From NCBI RefSeq assembly GCF_008329435.1, contig NZ_NPKN01000001.1:124001-188000 (forward strand): a stretch of DNA of 64,000 bases, given 5' to 3'. A program made the translations under genes and the position numbers. The notes beneath the pieces were generated by a model. The model was not told where the DNA came from. It made no database searches and was given only the letters and a program-made list of their open reading frames with translations. Below are positions 15,254-24,536 of the stretch, piece after piece. Numbering within the stretch: the first letter of the stretch is position 1; the number at the start of each line of letters is the position of its first letter. Origin of the DNA: Rhodanobacter sp. T12-5. Its GTDB lineage: Bacteria; Pseudomonadota; Gammaproteobacteria; Xanthomonadales; Rhodanobacteraceae.

Positions 15254-18100
15254 GTGATCAAGTCAAAAATTGCAGTCGCCGTCGTGGCGGCGTTGGCGTT
15301 CGGCTATACCTCTGCGTACGCGCAGTCGGCCCCGACGGATGCGTCCCAGCAGAGCGCCGACCAGGCGCCGGACAGCACCAAGGTCAAGAAGCTCGAGGCG
15401 GTCACCGTGACCGGCTCGCTGATTCCGCAGACCGAGATCGAAACGGCCACGCCAACCATCACGATCACCGCGCAGGAAATGAAGGCCCGCGGCTTCACTA
15501 CCGTCGCCGAGGCGCTGCAGCAGTCCTCGTTCGCCACGGGAAGCGTACAGGGGTCGGCGACTTCGGCATCGTTCACCCAGGGCGCGCAGACGCTCAGCAT
15601 GTTCGGCCTGCCGGTGGGTTTCGTGAAATACCTCATCGACGGTCGTCCGATGGGCAACTTCCCGGGCCTGTACAACGGCAGCGATGCATTCAACAACCTC
15701 AGCGGCATTCCGATGGACATGGTCGAGCGCATCGACGTCCTTCCGGGCGGCCAGTCCTCCCTGTACGGTTCGGACGCGATCGCCGGCGTCATCAATATCA
15801 TCCTGAAAAAGCATATCGACGCGCCGACCATCGACGTGCGTTATGGCTGGCACAAGGATGGCGGTGGTGCGACCCGTCGCATTAGCCTGGCCGACGGCTT
15901 CAGTGCCGGCAAATTCAACGCGTTGCTCGGCGTGCAGTTCGAGAAGACCCAGCCGATCTGGGGTACCGATCGCAGCCTGACCAGGCAGTTCTTCACCGAA
16001 GGAACCAGCGCACCGATCGCCTCACGCGACTATCTGGTCAACAGCGGCACCGGCGCAGGCTACCTGTTCCTCGATCCGGCCAACTGCAGCAATGTCACCG
16101 GCCAGTTCCACGGCACCGAGGCCAAGCAGCATCGAGCCGGCTCGGGCGACTACTGCGGCTCGTTCACCACCCCCGGCTACAAGACGATCACCAACGATGA
16201 CAAGACCGCCAATCTCTACGCGCACACCACGTTTGACGTAAGCGACAACCTTCAGTTGTACGGCGACGTGTTGTACAACTACGAAGAGCAGAAGTACGCG
16301 GTCGGTTCCAACTACACCTGGTGGGGTACTTCGGTCGACTACGGCTACATCTACGATCCGAACCTGGATGACTTCGTGAACCTGCAGCGCGCGTTTTCCC
16401 CGGAAGACGTCGGTGGCAGCTATCGGTCGATCATGAACAAGCAGATCGAGAATTCCTATCTGGTCACGTTGGGCGGCAAAGGTACCTTCGGCCAGTCGAA
16501 CTGGGATTACGACCTGGGGTTCTCGCATTCCGACGACAAGTTGCTGAACCATGATTTCCAGCGCTTCGCTGCCCCGATCGATGCGTATTTCGAATCGCAT
16601 GTAATGGGCCCGCAGCTGCCGGGGCCGAACGGCGACGGTCTTGACCCGTATTACGGTGCCTACCCCATTTTCGCCCCGAACTATGCAGCGTTCTACCAGC
16701 CGATGTCGAAGGCCGACTTCGACAGTTTCACCGGTTTCACCGATACCCGCAGCAAAACGTGGGACAACATGGTCCGCGGCCAGCTGACCAACGCCTCGCT
16801 GTTCTCGGTGCCGGGCGGCGACGCCGGTATCGCGGTGGTGGTCGAAGGTGGCAATCAGGGTTGGGACTACACGCCCGATCCGCGTCTGCTCAACGGCGAA
16901 GTGTGGGGTACCACGTCCGTACAGGGTGGCGGTCACCGCTCACGCTTTGCGACCACGGCCGAATTGAAGGTACCTCTGCTGAGCCAGTTGACGCTGGATG
17001 CGTCCGGCCGTTATGACAGCTACAAGGTCGCCGGCGGCACGGTGAGCCACAAGACCTACAATCTGGCTCTCGAATACCGCCCGTTCGAATCGCTGTTGTT
17101 GCGCGGTCGTTACGGCACCGCTTTCAAGATCCCGACCCTGGCCGATGAATTCCAGGGCCTGAGCGGCTATTACAGCCAAGTTACCGACTATCTCAACTGC
17201 GGCCGTCTGGGCTTCAGCGGTGCCAATATCGACGCCTGCCCGAGCAAGTACAACGCCGTGCAGTTCTTCGGCCAGCAAGCCGGCAGCCCGACGCTGCAGC
17301 CGATCACCGCCAAGGTGTGGAGCTACGGCTTCGTGTGGGCACCGATGGCGCAGATGTCGTTCAGCGTGGATTACCTGCACTGGGACATCAACAACGAGGT
17401 CAACACGGAAAGTGCCGATGGCTTGTCGAATACCGAGTATCTGTGTGAAATCGGCACGCTCGACATGAACTCGCCGACCTGTCAGAACGCGTTCTCCAAG
17501 ATCACCCGCGGCACCTCGACCAATCCGGCCTTGCTTGGCGACATCAAGCAGATCTATACCCCGAAAGTCAACGTGTCCAACGAGCAGGTCAATGCGATCA
17601 CGGCCGACTTCGGCTATGCGCATGATATCGGCGCATTCGGCAAGTTGGCGTTCCACACCTCCTACAGCGACGTGCTCAAGCACACGGTGCAGTCGTACCC
17701 GAACGACCCGGTGGTGGATGTTCTGCGTAATCCGAACTGGAGCACGGACTTCAAGACCAAGCTCAACGCGTCGCTGACCTGGAGTCTGGACAAATGGAGT
17801 GTCACGGCTTATGGCAACCGTTATGGCCGGACGCCGAATTACTTGGCCAGCCAGGTTGGCAACTACACCGCCAAAGGTACCGGAAAGCTTCCTGCTTGGA
17901 CCCTCTACAACGCCAGCGTGACCTATAACCCGGTACCCGCTCTTGGATTGTCCTTGCTGGTCAACAACCTGTTCAACAAGATGCCGCCGATGGACCACAG
18001 CTATCCCGGCAGTTCCAGCAATCCGTACAACAGCTCGAACTACAACGTTTACGGTCGTGCCATGTACATCGAGGCGAACTACAAGTTCGGCGTCAAGTAA
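15254..18100 (+). CDS. TonB-dependent outer-membrane receptor
   Basis: 948-aa outer-membrane active-transport receptor. The GTG start at 15254 follows AGGGGAG and begins a signal peptide (MIKSKIAVAVVAALAFGYTS, cleaved at AYA-QS). A short linker leads to a TonB-box-like KLEAVTVTGSLI, then the plug domain with GQSSLYGSDAIAGVINIILK, then a long 22-strand-type beta barrel ending NYKFGVK. There is no N-terminal STN signalling domain and no adjacent anti-sigma gene. Xanthomonadales use such receptors for plant glycans, peptides or metal chelates; the ligand is unknown. A strong terminator follows the gene. Confidence 0.95.
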   Translation: MIKSKIAVAVVAALAFGYTSAYAQSAPTDASQQSADQAPDSTKVKKLEAVTVTGSLIPQTEIETATPTITITAQEMKARGFTTVAEALQQSSFATGSVQGSATSASFTQGAQTLSMFGLPVGFVKYLIDGRPMGNFPGLYNGSDAFNNLSGIPMDMVERIDVLPGGQSSLYGSDAIAGVINIILKKHIDAPTIDVRYGWHKDGGGATRRISLADGFSAGKFNALLGVQFEKTQPIWGTDRSLTRQFFTEGTSAPIASRDYLVNSGTGAGYLFLDPANCSNVTGQFHGTEAKQHRAGSGDYCGSFTTPGYKTITNDDKTANLYAHTTFDVSDNLQLYGDVLYNYEEQKYAVGSNYTWWGTSVDYGYIYDPNLDDFVNLQRAFSPEDVGGSYRSIMNKQIENSYLVTLGGKGTFGQSNWDYDLGFSHSDDKLLNHDFQRFAAPIDAYFESHVMGPQLPGPNGDGLDPYYGAYPIFAPNYAAFYQPMSKADFDSFTGFTDTRSKTWDNMVRGQLTNASLFSVPGGDAGIAVVVEGGNQGWDYTPDPRLLNGEVWGTTSVQGGGHRSRFATTAELKVPLLSQLTLDASGRYDSYKVAGGTVSHKTYNLALEYRPFESLLLRGRYGTAFKIPTLADEFQGLSGYYSQVTDYLNCGRLGFSGANIDACPSKYNAVQFFGQQAGSPTLQPITAKVWSYGFVWAPMAQMSFSVDYLHWDINNEVNTESADGLSNTEYLCEIGTLDMNSPTCQNAFSKITRGTSTNPALLGDIKQIYTPKVNVSNEQVNAITADFGYAHDIGAFGKLAFHTSYSDVLKHTVQSYPNDPVVDVLRNPNWSTDFKTKLNASLTWSLDKWSVTAYGNRYGRTPNYLASQVGNYTAKGTGKLPAWTLYNASVTYNPVPALGLSLLVNNLFNKMPPMDHSYPGSSSNPYNSSNYNVYGRAMYIEANYKFGVK

Positions 18101-18127
18101 GTACTTCAGCCTGACCTGAGTGACACG

Positions 18128-18163
18128 GAAAACGGCCCCGCTTCGGCGGGGTCGTTTTCTTTT
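18128..18163 (+). terminator. rho-independent terminator of the TonB receptor gene
   Basis: A perfect stem GGCCCCG-cttc-GGCGGGGTC with flanking AAAAC/GTTTT pairs is followed by TTTTCTTTT, 28 nt after the receptor stop codon. Confidence 0.9.
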
Positions 18164-18251
18164 GGCTGAGTGCATGGCATCCACGCTGCCTTTTCCGGCT
18201 TCCTGTAGGGCGGTGGGCAGAGATGACCTCAAGGCGACTGAGGCAGATACG

Positions 18252-19838
18252 TTAGGGCGTGAGCTTGATACCAGCGGCGATCAACAAATCCCGCAACGGC
18301 TTCAACTGCGACTCGTATTTCTTCCAGCGCCCCAGCGATCTGCGATTGATGCGTTCGCGAACCTGCACGGCACTGGCCGTGGCTACCGGTGCGGAGTTGT
18401 TCTCGAAACTCAGGCAGTCCTCATGCCACGACAGTCCGCAGAATTCCAGCAGACGACGCGAACTGGCTTCCTGCGAATCCACCAGCGTTTCGTAGTCCAG
18501 CACCAGGATGCGACCGGGAAGTACCCGTTGCCAATGTTTGATCAAACGGTCGAACAGGACGTAATACCTGCCGGTGTCGAGCAGGTCGAAGGAATAATCG
18601 AAATAGGCGGAATTCGGCGTGAAGAGCTGACGGAAGTTGCTCAGGCAGGTATCCATCGGATTGCGTCGCAGGCAGACGATCCTGGCATTTGGCAAGGCTC
18701 TGGCGATGTGTCCGGCATACAGGAAATTGTGCGGCAGCTTGTCGACGAAGCGCGGCTTCTGGCCAGTGGCGGGGCGGGTGCTGGAAAGATAGATCTCGCC
18801 TAGCCGGGCCCAGTCGATGTTGCAGGTGCGTTCGATGGTGTCGGCATCGACCAATGCAGGCGTGCGACTGCCGGACATCTGCTTGAGCGCCACGCCGAAG
18901 TTCATCAGTTCGCCCACGGACTTCACATCCGGATGACTGGAAATGATCCGCTCCACCAGCGTGGTGCCGGAGCGTGGCATGCCGATGATGAAGATCGGCT
19001 CCGCTGACGGATGGCCGTCTGTCGTGGCCACAGGTTCCGGAAAGCAGGTGGTGATGGCGGCAAACAATGCCTCATCACGTTCGATGCAGTAGTCGCGACG
19101 TGAGGCGCCCGCCGACTTGCCACGCACCAGATGATCGAACGATCTCGAATAGTCCGCGAGGTCTTCGTATTCCTTGGCAAGTGCCATGTTCAGGGACATC
19201 AATGCCTCGGTGTCCGGTGCATTGCGGTCGATCTTCTCCAGCAGAGATTCGAGTCGGTCGACATGATGATGAGCCGGCGTCTGCCGGCGCAGCTGCGCCA
19301 GCGTCAAATGGGACAGCCAGTGGCTGGGTTCCAGCGCGAGACAGGCCTCCAGTTCAACCTCCGCCGCATCAATCGCGCCGGCAGCAATCAGCGAGGTGGC
19401 CAGGTTGTATCGAAACGGTGCGTGCTGTGGCACCAGCGCTGCGGCCTCGCGAAACATTGTTGCCGCTGAATCGTAGTCGCGCAATTGGGTGTAGATCACA
19501 CCCAAGGTGTCCAGTGTGGCCGGGTCGCCGGATGCCTGCGTCCGCGCGCGGTCCGCTGCCACTTTGGCCTCTTGGTTCCTGCCGACGCGGGCCAGCACCT
19601 TGGCGAAATGGGCGGCGAAGTCGGCCCGCTTCGGTTCCAGTGCAGTTGCCCTGCGCAGACATTCCACGGCAGGCGGGAAATCCCGCAACTCCATGCTCGC
19701 AATGCCAGCCATGTAAAGCACTCCAGCATGACGCGACGCCGTCGGCAGCAGTCGCTCGGCCAGCTCCCGGGCCTGCCGCCAAGCGCGCTGGTTGAAGGCG
19801 GTTGTCAGCTGCGCATAGAGTTCGGCTGGATCGGACAT
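18252..19838 (-). CDS. TPR-repeat sulfotransferase
   Basis: 528-aa cytosolic protein with two parts. Residues 1 to about 240 are tetratricopeptide repeats. Residues from about 275 form a PAPS-dependent sulfotransferase domain, with the 5'-phosphosulfate loop IFIIGMPRSGTTLVERIISS and the 3'-phosphate motif VCLRRNPMDTCLSNFRQLF. The family transfers sulfate from PAPS to protein tyrosines, glycans or small molecules, and the TPR part probably selects the acceptor. It is convergent with the TonB-dependent receptor; such pairs recur in this order, but the acceptor is unknown. No PAPS-synthesis genes lie in the window. Confidence 0.9.
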   Translation of the reverse strand: MSDPAELYAQLTTAFNQRAWRQARELAERLLPTASRHAGVLYMAGIASMELRDFPPAVECLRRATALEPKRADFAAHFAKVLARVGRNQEAKVAADRARTQASGDPATLDTLGVIYTQLRDYDSAATMFREAAALVPQHAPFRYNLATSLIAAGAIDAAEVELEACLALEPSHWLSHLTLAQLRRQTPAHHHVDRLESLLEKIDRNAPDTEALMSLNMALAKEYEDLADYSRSFDHLVRGKSAGASRRDYCIERDEALFAAITTCFPEPVATTDGHPSAEPIFIIGMPRSGTTLVERIISSHPDVKSVGELMNFGVALKQMSGSRTPALVDADTIERTCNIDWARLGEIYLSSTRPATGQKPRFVDKLPHNFLYAGHIARALPNARIVCLRRNPMDTCLSNFRQLFTPNSAYFDYSFDLLDTGRYYVLFDRLIKHWQRVLPGRILVLDYETLVDSQEASSRRLLEFCGLSWHEDCLSFENNSAPVATASAVQVRERINRRSLGRWKKYESQLKPLRDLLIAAGIKLTP

Positions 19839-19984
19839 GAAACTCCAGGTCGTGACGTTGGTTGGGATGGCCGTCAGCGTTGCATCAGGCGGCGACCACT
19901 CGATTGCCGGGAGGGTCGGCGCGCGCGAAAACCCGGGTCATTGTACAGCGGCGAAACCGCTCACCCGCCGGCCAGCATCGCGGA

Positions 19985-20249
19985 GATTTCGCTTCATCCT
20001 CAGCGCGCAAGCGATCGTGGTCATGGCGTTTTGCTGCTGGCCGCTGTTGCGCCTGATGGGGCGCGATTACGATGCCGCCGTCACCGAGAGCGGCTTCGTC
20101 GGCTTCATGCTGGGCACGACGGCGAACGCCGTGGCGGTGATGAGTTCGCTGACCGAACGCTTCGGCCCCGCGCCGCGTGCCTTGGCGCCTTCCTCATCGA
20201 CTTCACCAACGCCATCGTCATCACGATCTTCATCAATGGCTGGCGCTGA
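19985..20249 (+). pseudogene. gltS: gltS (sodium/glutamate symporter) C-terminal remnant
   Basis: Decayed fragment matching the end of GltS. One frame reads LLRLMGRDYDAAVTESGFVG, then MLGTTANAVAVMSSLTERFG and PAPRA, matching the conserved MGxxYDAAV, GxTPxAxAN and TERxGP blocks. A frameshift at about 20187 moves into a second frame, LGAFLIDFTNAIVITIFING, ending WR and stop, the usual GltS C-terminus. Roughly FLVVPLV is missing at the junction, a deletion that is not a multiple of three. The N-terminal three quarters of the gene are absent. Besides this remnant the 462-nt gap (19839-20300) holds only a possible -10 (TACAAT on the minus strand, 19940-19945) and a short copy of the rep 3' end. 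Confidence 0.8.
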
Positions 20250-20300
20250 AGCGGAACGTCGGAGGACAAGCGCTCCGGTTCACGCGTCATGGCAGGCAGT

Positions 20301-22283
20301 TCAACTGCCCGCCAGCATCGCGGCGATTTTCGCCATGTGCGACTGCGCGGTCTCGCGGGTGACTTCCTTGTCCGCCTCCGGGTCCTTGCCTTGCCAGTGC
20401 AGGTCGTCCTGCGGCAGTTCGTGCAGGAAGCGGCTGGGCTGGTTGCGATGGATCTCGCCATAGCGTTTGGTTTGCGCCGACCACGACAGCGTCAGCAGTT
20501 CCTTGGCGCGGGTGATGCCGACGTACATCAGGCGGCGTTCCTCGTCGACACGGCCTTCGTCCAGCGCACCCTCGTGCGGCAGGGTGCCGTCCTCGCAGCC
20601 GACGATGAAGACGAAGCGGAACTCCAGGCCCTTGGCCGCGTGCAGGGTCATCATGCGCACGGCGTTGCCCGGTTCGTCGCGGTCGGCGTGGCTGAGCAGG
20701 GCCAGTTGCGAGGCGAGGTCGCCCGCGCTGTTGCCGCCCTTCTGCATGGCGCGAAACCAGTCGGCGAGTTCCTTCAGGTTGCCCAGCTTGCGCTCGCGTG
20801 CGCTGGCGTCGGGCGTGCTGGCCGCGATCTGCGCGGCGTAGCCGGTGCGTTTCAGGATCAGCTCGACCAGGTCGGCCGCGTTCTCGTGCAGCGACGCGCT
20901 GCGCAACTCATCGAGCAAATTCGCGAACGATGCCAGTGCGGCGGCCGGGCGTGGGGTGAGCTGGCGCAGCACGCCGTCGCTGCGGGTGGCGTCGAGCAGG
21001 GACGAGTGACGTGATTGCGCGATCTGGCCAAGCTTCTCCAGCGTGGTCGCGCCGATCTCGCGTTTCGGCACGTTGACCACGCGCAGGAATGCGGCGTCGT
21101 CGCTGGGGTTGGTCAGCAGGCGCAGGTAGCACAGCAGATCCTTCACCTCGGCACGGTCGAGGAAACTCAGCGCGCCGGTGAGGTGATACGGAATCCGTGC
21201 CAGGCGCAGCGCCTTCTCCAACGGCCGCGCCTGGAAGTTGCCGCGGTAGAGGATCGCCATGTCGTGCCAGCGCGCCTTGTGCTTCTCCGCCAGGGTGGTG
21301 GCGATCGCGGCGACGCGTTCGGCTTCGTGCTCGGCTTCCTTGCATTCCAGCACGCGGATTGGCAAGCCTTCCGGGTGCTCGCTCCACAGCTTCTTCTCGT
21401 GCAGGTGCGGGTTGTTGGCAATGAGCTGGTTGGCCGCGCGCAGGATGCGCTTGCCGCAGCGGTAGTTCTGTTCCAGCTTGATCACGCGCAAGGAGGGCCA
21501 GTCGCGGCCAAGCTGGTCGATGTTCTCGGGATTGGCGCCGCGCCAGGCGTAGATCGACTGGTCGTCGTCGCCGACGCAGGTGATCCCGCCGCGCTCGCCG
21601 GCCAGCACTTTCAGCAGGCGGTATTGCGCGTCGTTGGTGTCCTGGTATTCGTCCACCAGCAGATAGCGCAGGCGCTCGCGCCAGGCATCGCGGCATTCGG
21701 CGTCGGCTTCGAGGATGCGCAGCGGCAGCCGGATCAGGTCGTCGAAATCGACCGCATTGAACGCGGCCAGGCGCTGCTGGTACATGTCGTAGATGGTCGC
21801 CGCTTCCAGCTCGCGCGGACTGCGCGCGGCGGCGAGTGCTTCCTCCGGCGAAAGCCCGCCGTTCTTCGCGCGACTCAACAGGTTGCGGATGCCGAACAGC
21901 ACGTCGTTCTTCGCGCCTTTCGGCGACAGCTCCTTGACGATGCCGGCGCTGTCGTCGGCATCCAGTACCGAGAAGCCGCGGCGCAGGCCGGCGCGGGCGT
22001 GTTCGATCTGCAGGAATTTCAGCCCCAGCGCGTGGAAGGTGCTGACCGTGAGCGCCGCGGCGTCTTCCGCACTGACCAGCTTGGACACGCGCTCGCGCAT
22101 CTCCTTCGCCGCCTTGTTGGTGAAGGTGATCGCGGCGATCTTCGACGGTGCCAGCTTGCGGCGCTGGATCAGGTACGCGATCTTCTGGGTGATCACGCTG
22201 GTCTTGCCGGAGCCGGCACCGGCGAGCACCAGCAGCGGGCTGTCGCAATGTTCGACGGCGGCCAGTTGTTGCGGATTGAGCAT
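20301..22283 (-). CDS. rep: Rep: ATP-dependent DNA helicase
   Basis: Superfamily 1 UvrD/Rep-type 3'-5' helicase that assists replication forks, 660 aa (E. coli Rep 674). The ATG at 22283 gives [20 protein letters not shown], aligned to the Rep start; the upstream TTG at 22295 is unlikely. Walker A is LAGAGSGKT, motif Ia [15 protein letters not shown], DExx box [13 protein letters not shown], motif [18 protein letters not shown], motif [12 protein letters not shown] and motif [13 protein letters not shown]. The divergent neighbour is the flavoprotein at 22407. Confidence 0.96.
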   Translation of the reverse strand: MLNPQQLAAVEHCDSPLLVLAGAGSGKTSVITQKIAYLIQRRKLAPSKIAAITFTNKAAKEMRERVSKLVSAEDAAALTVSTFHALGLKFLQIEHARAGLRRGFSVLDADDSAGIVKELSPKGAKNDVLFGIRNLLSRAKNGGLSPEEALAAARSPRELEAATIYDMYQQRLAAFNAVDFDDLIRLPLRILEADAECRDAWRERLRYLLVDEYQDTNDAQYRLLKVLAGERGGITCVGDDDQSIYAWRGANPENIDQLGRDWPSLRVIKLEQNYRCGKRILRAANQLIANNPHLHEKKLWSEHPEGLPIRVLECKEAEHEAERVAAIATTLAEKHKARWHDMAILYRGNFQARPLEKALRLARIPYHLTGALSFLDRAEVKDLLCYLRLLTNPSDDAAFLRVVNVPKREIGATTLEKLGQIAQSRHSSLLDATRSDGVLRQLTPRPAAALASFANLLDELRSASLHENAADLVELILKRTGYAAQIAASTPDASARERKLGNLKELADWFRAMQKGGNSAGDLASQLALLSHADRDEPGNAVRMMTLHAAKGLEFRFVFIVGCEDGTLPHEGALDEGRVDEERRLMYVGITRAKELLTLSWSAQTKRYGEIHRNQPSRFLHELPQDDLHWQGKDPEADKEVTRETAQSHMAKIAAMLAGS

Positions 22284-22406
22284 GGATCGAAACAATGCGT
22301 GAGGCGGCGGCCGATGGTAACAGAGCTGCTTCAGGCGCCCGCCCGGTCTGCGTCATAATCAGCCGTTGGGGAGCCCGCCGACCTGGTGCGGCCAAAGGAA
22401 GGGAAC

Positions 22407-23747
22407 ATGCACGATCAGGACATGGCGACAGAGCAGTGCGACGTGGCGGTCATTGGCGGCGGCCCGGGGGGAAGCACGGCGGCGACGTTGCTGGCGCGGC
22501 GCGGCTACAAGGTGATCGCGCTGGAAAAGGCGCATCACCCGCGCTTCCACATCGGCGAATCCCTGTTGCCGATGAATCTGCCGGTGCTGGAGCGGCTCGG
22601 TGTGCTCGACAAGGTGCGCGCGATGGGGGTTTTCAAGGCGGCCGCGGATTTCGAGGCGGACAACGAGCGCGGCTACAACAACTTTGCGTTTGCCCGCGCG
22701 ATCGGCAACAGCCCACCACATGCCTACCAGGTGTGGCGGCAGGATTTCGACAAGATGTTGTACGAGCATGCACGCGAATCCGGTGCGGACGCGCGCGAAG
22801 GACACGAGGTGGTGAAGGTCGAGCAGGCCGGCCCGCGCGAGACATGGCTCGACGTGCGTACCGACGACGGCCGCAGCTACCGCATCCAGGCGCGCTACGT
22901 GGTCGATGCCAGCGGCCGCGATGCGTTGCTGGCATCGAAGAACAAACTACGCCGCAAGAACGACAAGCACCAGAGCGCGGCGGTGTTCGGCCATTTCCGC
23001 GGCGCGGAACTGCGCACGGGCGAGGACGCCGGAAACATCAGCATCTACAACTTCGACTACGGCTGGATGTGGATGATCCCGCTGCCCAACGGCGTGATGA
23101 GCGTGGGCGCCGTGGCTCGGCCGGAGTACTTCAAGCAGCGCAAGGGCCGCGGCAACGTCGACTTTCTGACCGACACGCTGAAGCTGTGCCCGGCGTTGTG
23201 GAAGCGCCTGGCGCATGCCGAGCTGATCGATGGGGAGGTGCGCGTCACCGGCAACTATTCCTACGACTCGGCTCGCATGGGCGGCGTGGGCTGGATCCTG
23301 ATCGGCGATGCGTTCGCGTTCCTCGATCCGGTGTTTTCCTCCGGCGTGTACCTGGCCACCAGCGGCGCGGAGAAGGCGGTCGAGGTGGTCGATGCCGCGC
23401 TGCGCGAGCCGAAGCGCGAGCTGGGCCTGCTGCGCAAGCTGGAGAAGCGCCAGCGCGCGGCGATGGCCCGCTTCTCGTTCTTCATCTACCGCTTCAACGG
23501 ACCGGTGATGCAGACGATGTTCCGGTCGCCGCGCAACACCTGGCAACTGGAGCAGGGCGTGATCTCGATGCTCGCCGGCGACCTGTTCGACACGCCGCTG
23601 GTGCTGCGCAAATTGCGCCTGTTCAAGCTGGTCTACGCGGTCAACGTGCTGCGCGACTGGCGCCGCAGCCGCGTGGAACACAAGTACCGCCTGGCCCAGG
23701 CCCGCGCGCAGTTCACCGGCGGCAACACGCCGCTGGACAAGGCCTGA
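22407..23747 (+). CDS. FAD-dependent oxidoreductase of the flavin halogenase-like family
   Basis: 446-aa flavoprotein from the ATG at 22407, with the ribosome site AAGGAAGGG. Dinucleotide fold: [20 protein letters not shown] with [20 protein letters not shown] following. It contains the WxWxIP signature (YGWMWMIPL) of flavin-dependent halogenases and the FAD-binding [18 protein letters not shown]. Whether it halogenates or only hydroxylates or reduces a substrate is open. It needs a separate flavin reductase, and no biosynthetic genes or carrier protein lie beside it. REP-like DNA follows. Confidence 0.82.
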   Translation: MHDQDMATEQCDVAVIGGGPGGSTAATLLARRGYKVIALEKAHHPRFHIGESLLPMNLPVLERLGVLDKVRAMGVFKAAADFEADNERGYNNFAFARAIGNSPPHAYQVWRQDFDKMLYEHARESGADAREGHEVVKVEQAGPRETWLDVRTDDGRSYRIQARYVVDASGRDALLASKNKLRRKNDKHQSAAVFGHFRGAELRTGEDAGNISIYNFDYGWMWMIPLPNGVMSVGAVARPEYFKQRKGRGNVDFLTDTLKLCPALWKRLAHAELIDGEVRVTGNYSYDSARMGGVGWILIGDAFAFLDPVFSSGVYLATSGAEKAVEVVDAALREPKRELGLLRKLEKRQRAAMARFSFFIYRFNGPVMQTMFRSPRNTWQLEQGVISMLAGDLFDTPLVLRKLRLFKLVYAVNVLRDWRRSRVEHKYRLAQARAQFTGGNTPLDKA

Positions 23748-23750
23748 CGT

Positions 23751-23814
23751 GCAGGAGCGCAACCCTGTGCGCGATGTCCTTCGGAAAAGCATCGCGCACA
23801 AGGTGCGCTCCTGC
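23751..23814. repeat. REP-like inverted repeat (type C)
   Basis: Left arm GCAGGAGCGCAACCCTGTGC plus GCGATG (23751-23776) and right arm CATCGCGCACAAGGTGCGCT plus CCTGC (23790-23814) are near-perfect reverse complements. They form a long hairpin between the flavoprotein gene and tdk. It is a different sequence family from the type A elements. Confidence 0.75.
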
Positions 23815-23866
23815 GGATAGCCGGTGTCCGCGCTACCATGCACGGTCACGACCCGAATCAGTTCCC

Positions 23867-24499
23867 ATGGCCAAGCTTTATTTCTATTACTCGGCAATGA
23901 ATGCCGGCAAGACCACCACGCTGCTGCAGAGTGCGTACAACTATCACGAGCGTGGCATGCGCACGCTGATTCTTACCCCGGCGCTGGACGATCGCTACGG
24001 CGAAGGCGTGGTCGCCTCGCGCATCGGCCTGAAAGCGAATGCACGGCGGTTCGGCGGTGGGGAAAACTTGCTGGCGCTGGTCCAGGCCGACATTGCCGCG
24101 CACGGACCGCTGCACTGCGTGTTCGTCGACGAGGCGCAGTTCCTGACCAAGGCGCAGGTGTGGCAAATCAGCGACGTGGTCGACAAGCTCAATATCCCGG
24201 TGCTGGCGTTCGGCCTGCGCACCGATTTTCGCGGGGAACTGTTCGAGGGCAGCCGTTATCTGCTGGCCTGGGCCGACAACCTGGAGGAGATCAAGACGAT
24301 CTGCCACACCGGGCGCAAGGCGACCATGGTGGTGCGCGTGGATGAACACGGCCGTGCCGTCACCGAGGGCCCGCAGGTTGAGATCGGCGGCAACGACCGC
24401 TATGTCTCGGTGAGCCGCGCCGAGTTCAAGAAGATCAGCGAGGGCAGCGGTCGCATCGAATTGCAGCAGTCGGTGTTGCCGCTCGGCGAGAACCGCTGA
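23867..24499 (+). CDS. tdk: Tdk: thymidine kinase
   Basis: Type II thymidine kinase of pyrimidine salvage, 210 aa from the ATG at 23867. It aligns throughout with the E. coli enzyme: [20 protein letters not shown] (P-loop), catalytic Glu region [14 protein letters not shown], lasso [19 protein letters not shown], and [11 protein letters not shown]. Oddly, the zinc-ribbon cysteines are mostly lost: [10 protein letters not shown] has one Cys where E. coli has two, and YVSVSR has Ser where E. coli has Cys. The enzyme therefore probably lacks the structural zinc. Confidence 0.95.
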   Translation: MAKLYFYYSAMNAGKTTTLLQSAYNYHERGMRTLILTPALDDRYGEGVVASRIGLKANARRFGGGENLLALVQADIAAHGPLHCVFVDEAQFLTKAQVWQISDVVDKLNIPVLAFGLRTDFRGELFEGSRYLLAWADNLEEIKTICHTGRKATMVVRVDEHGRAVTEGPQVEIGGNDRYVSVSRAEFKKISEGSGRIELQQSVLPLGENR

Positions 24500-24536
24500 T
24501 CAAAAACCGCCGAGCTCGATTCACCCAAGGAATGTC

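Noticed and set aside
16022..18232. Minus-strand frames of 304 and 430 codons across the TonB receptor
   Set aside because: Mirror frames of a complete receptor gene; no domains and no initiation signals.
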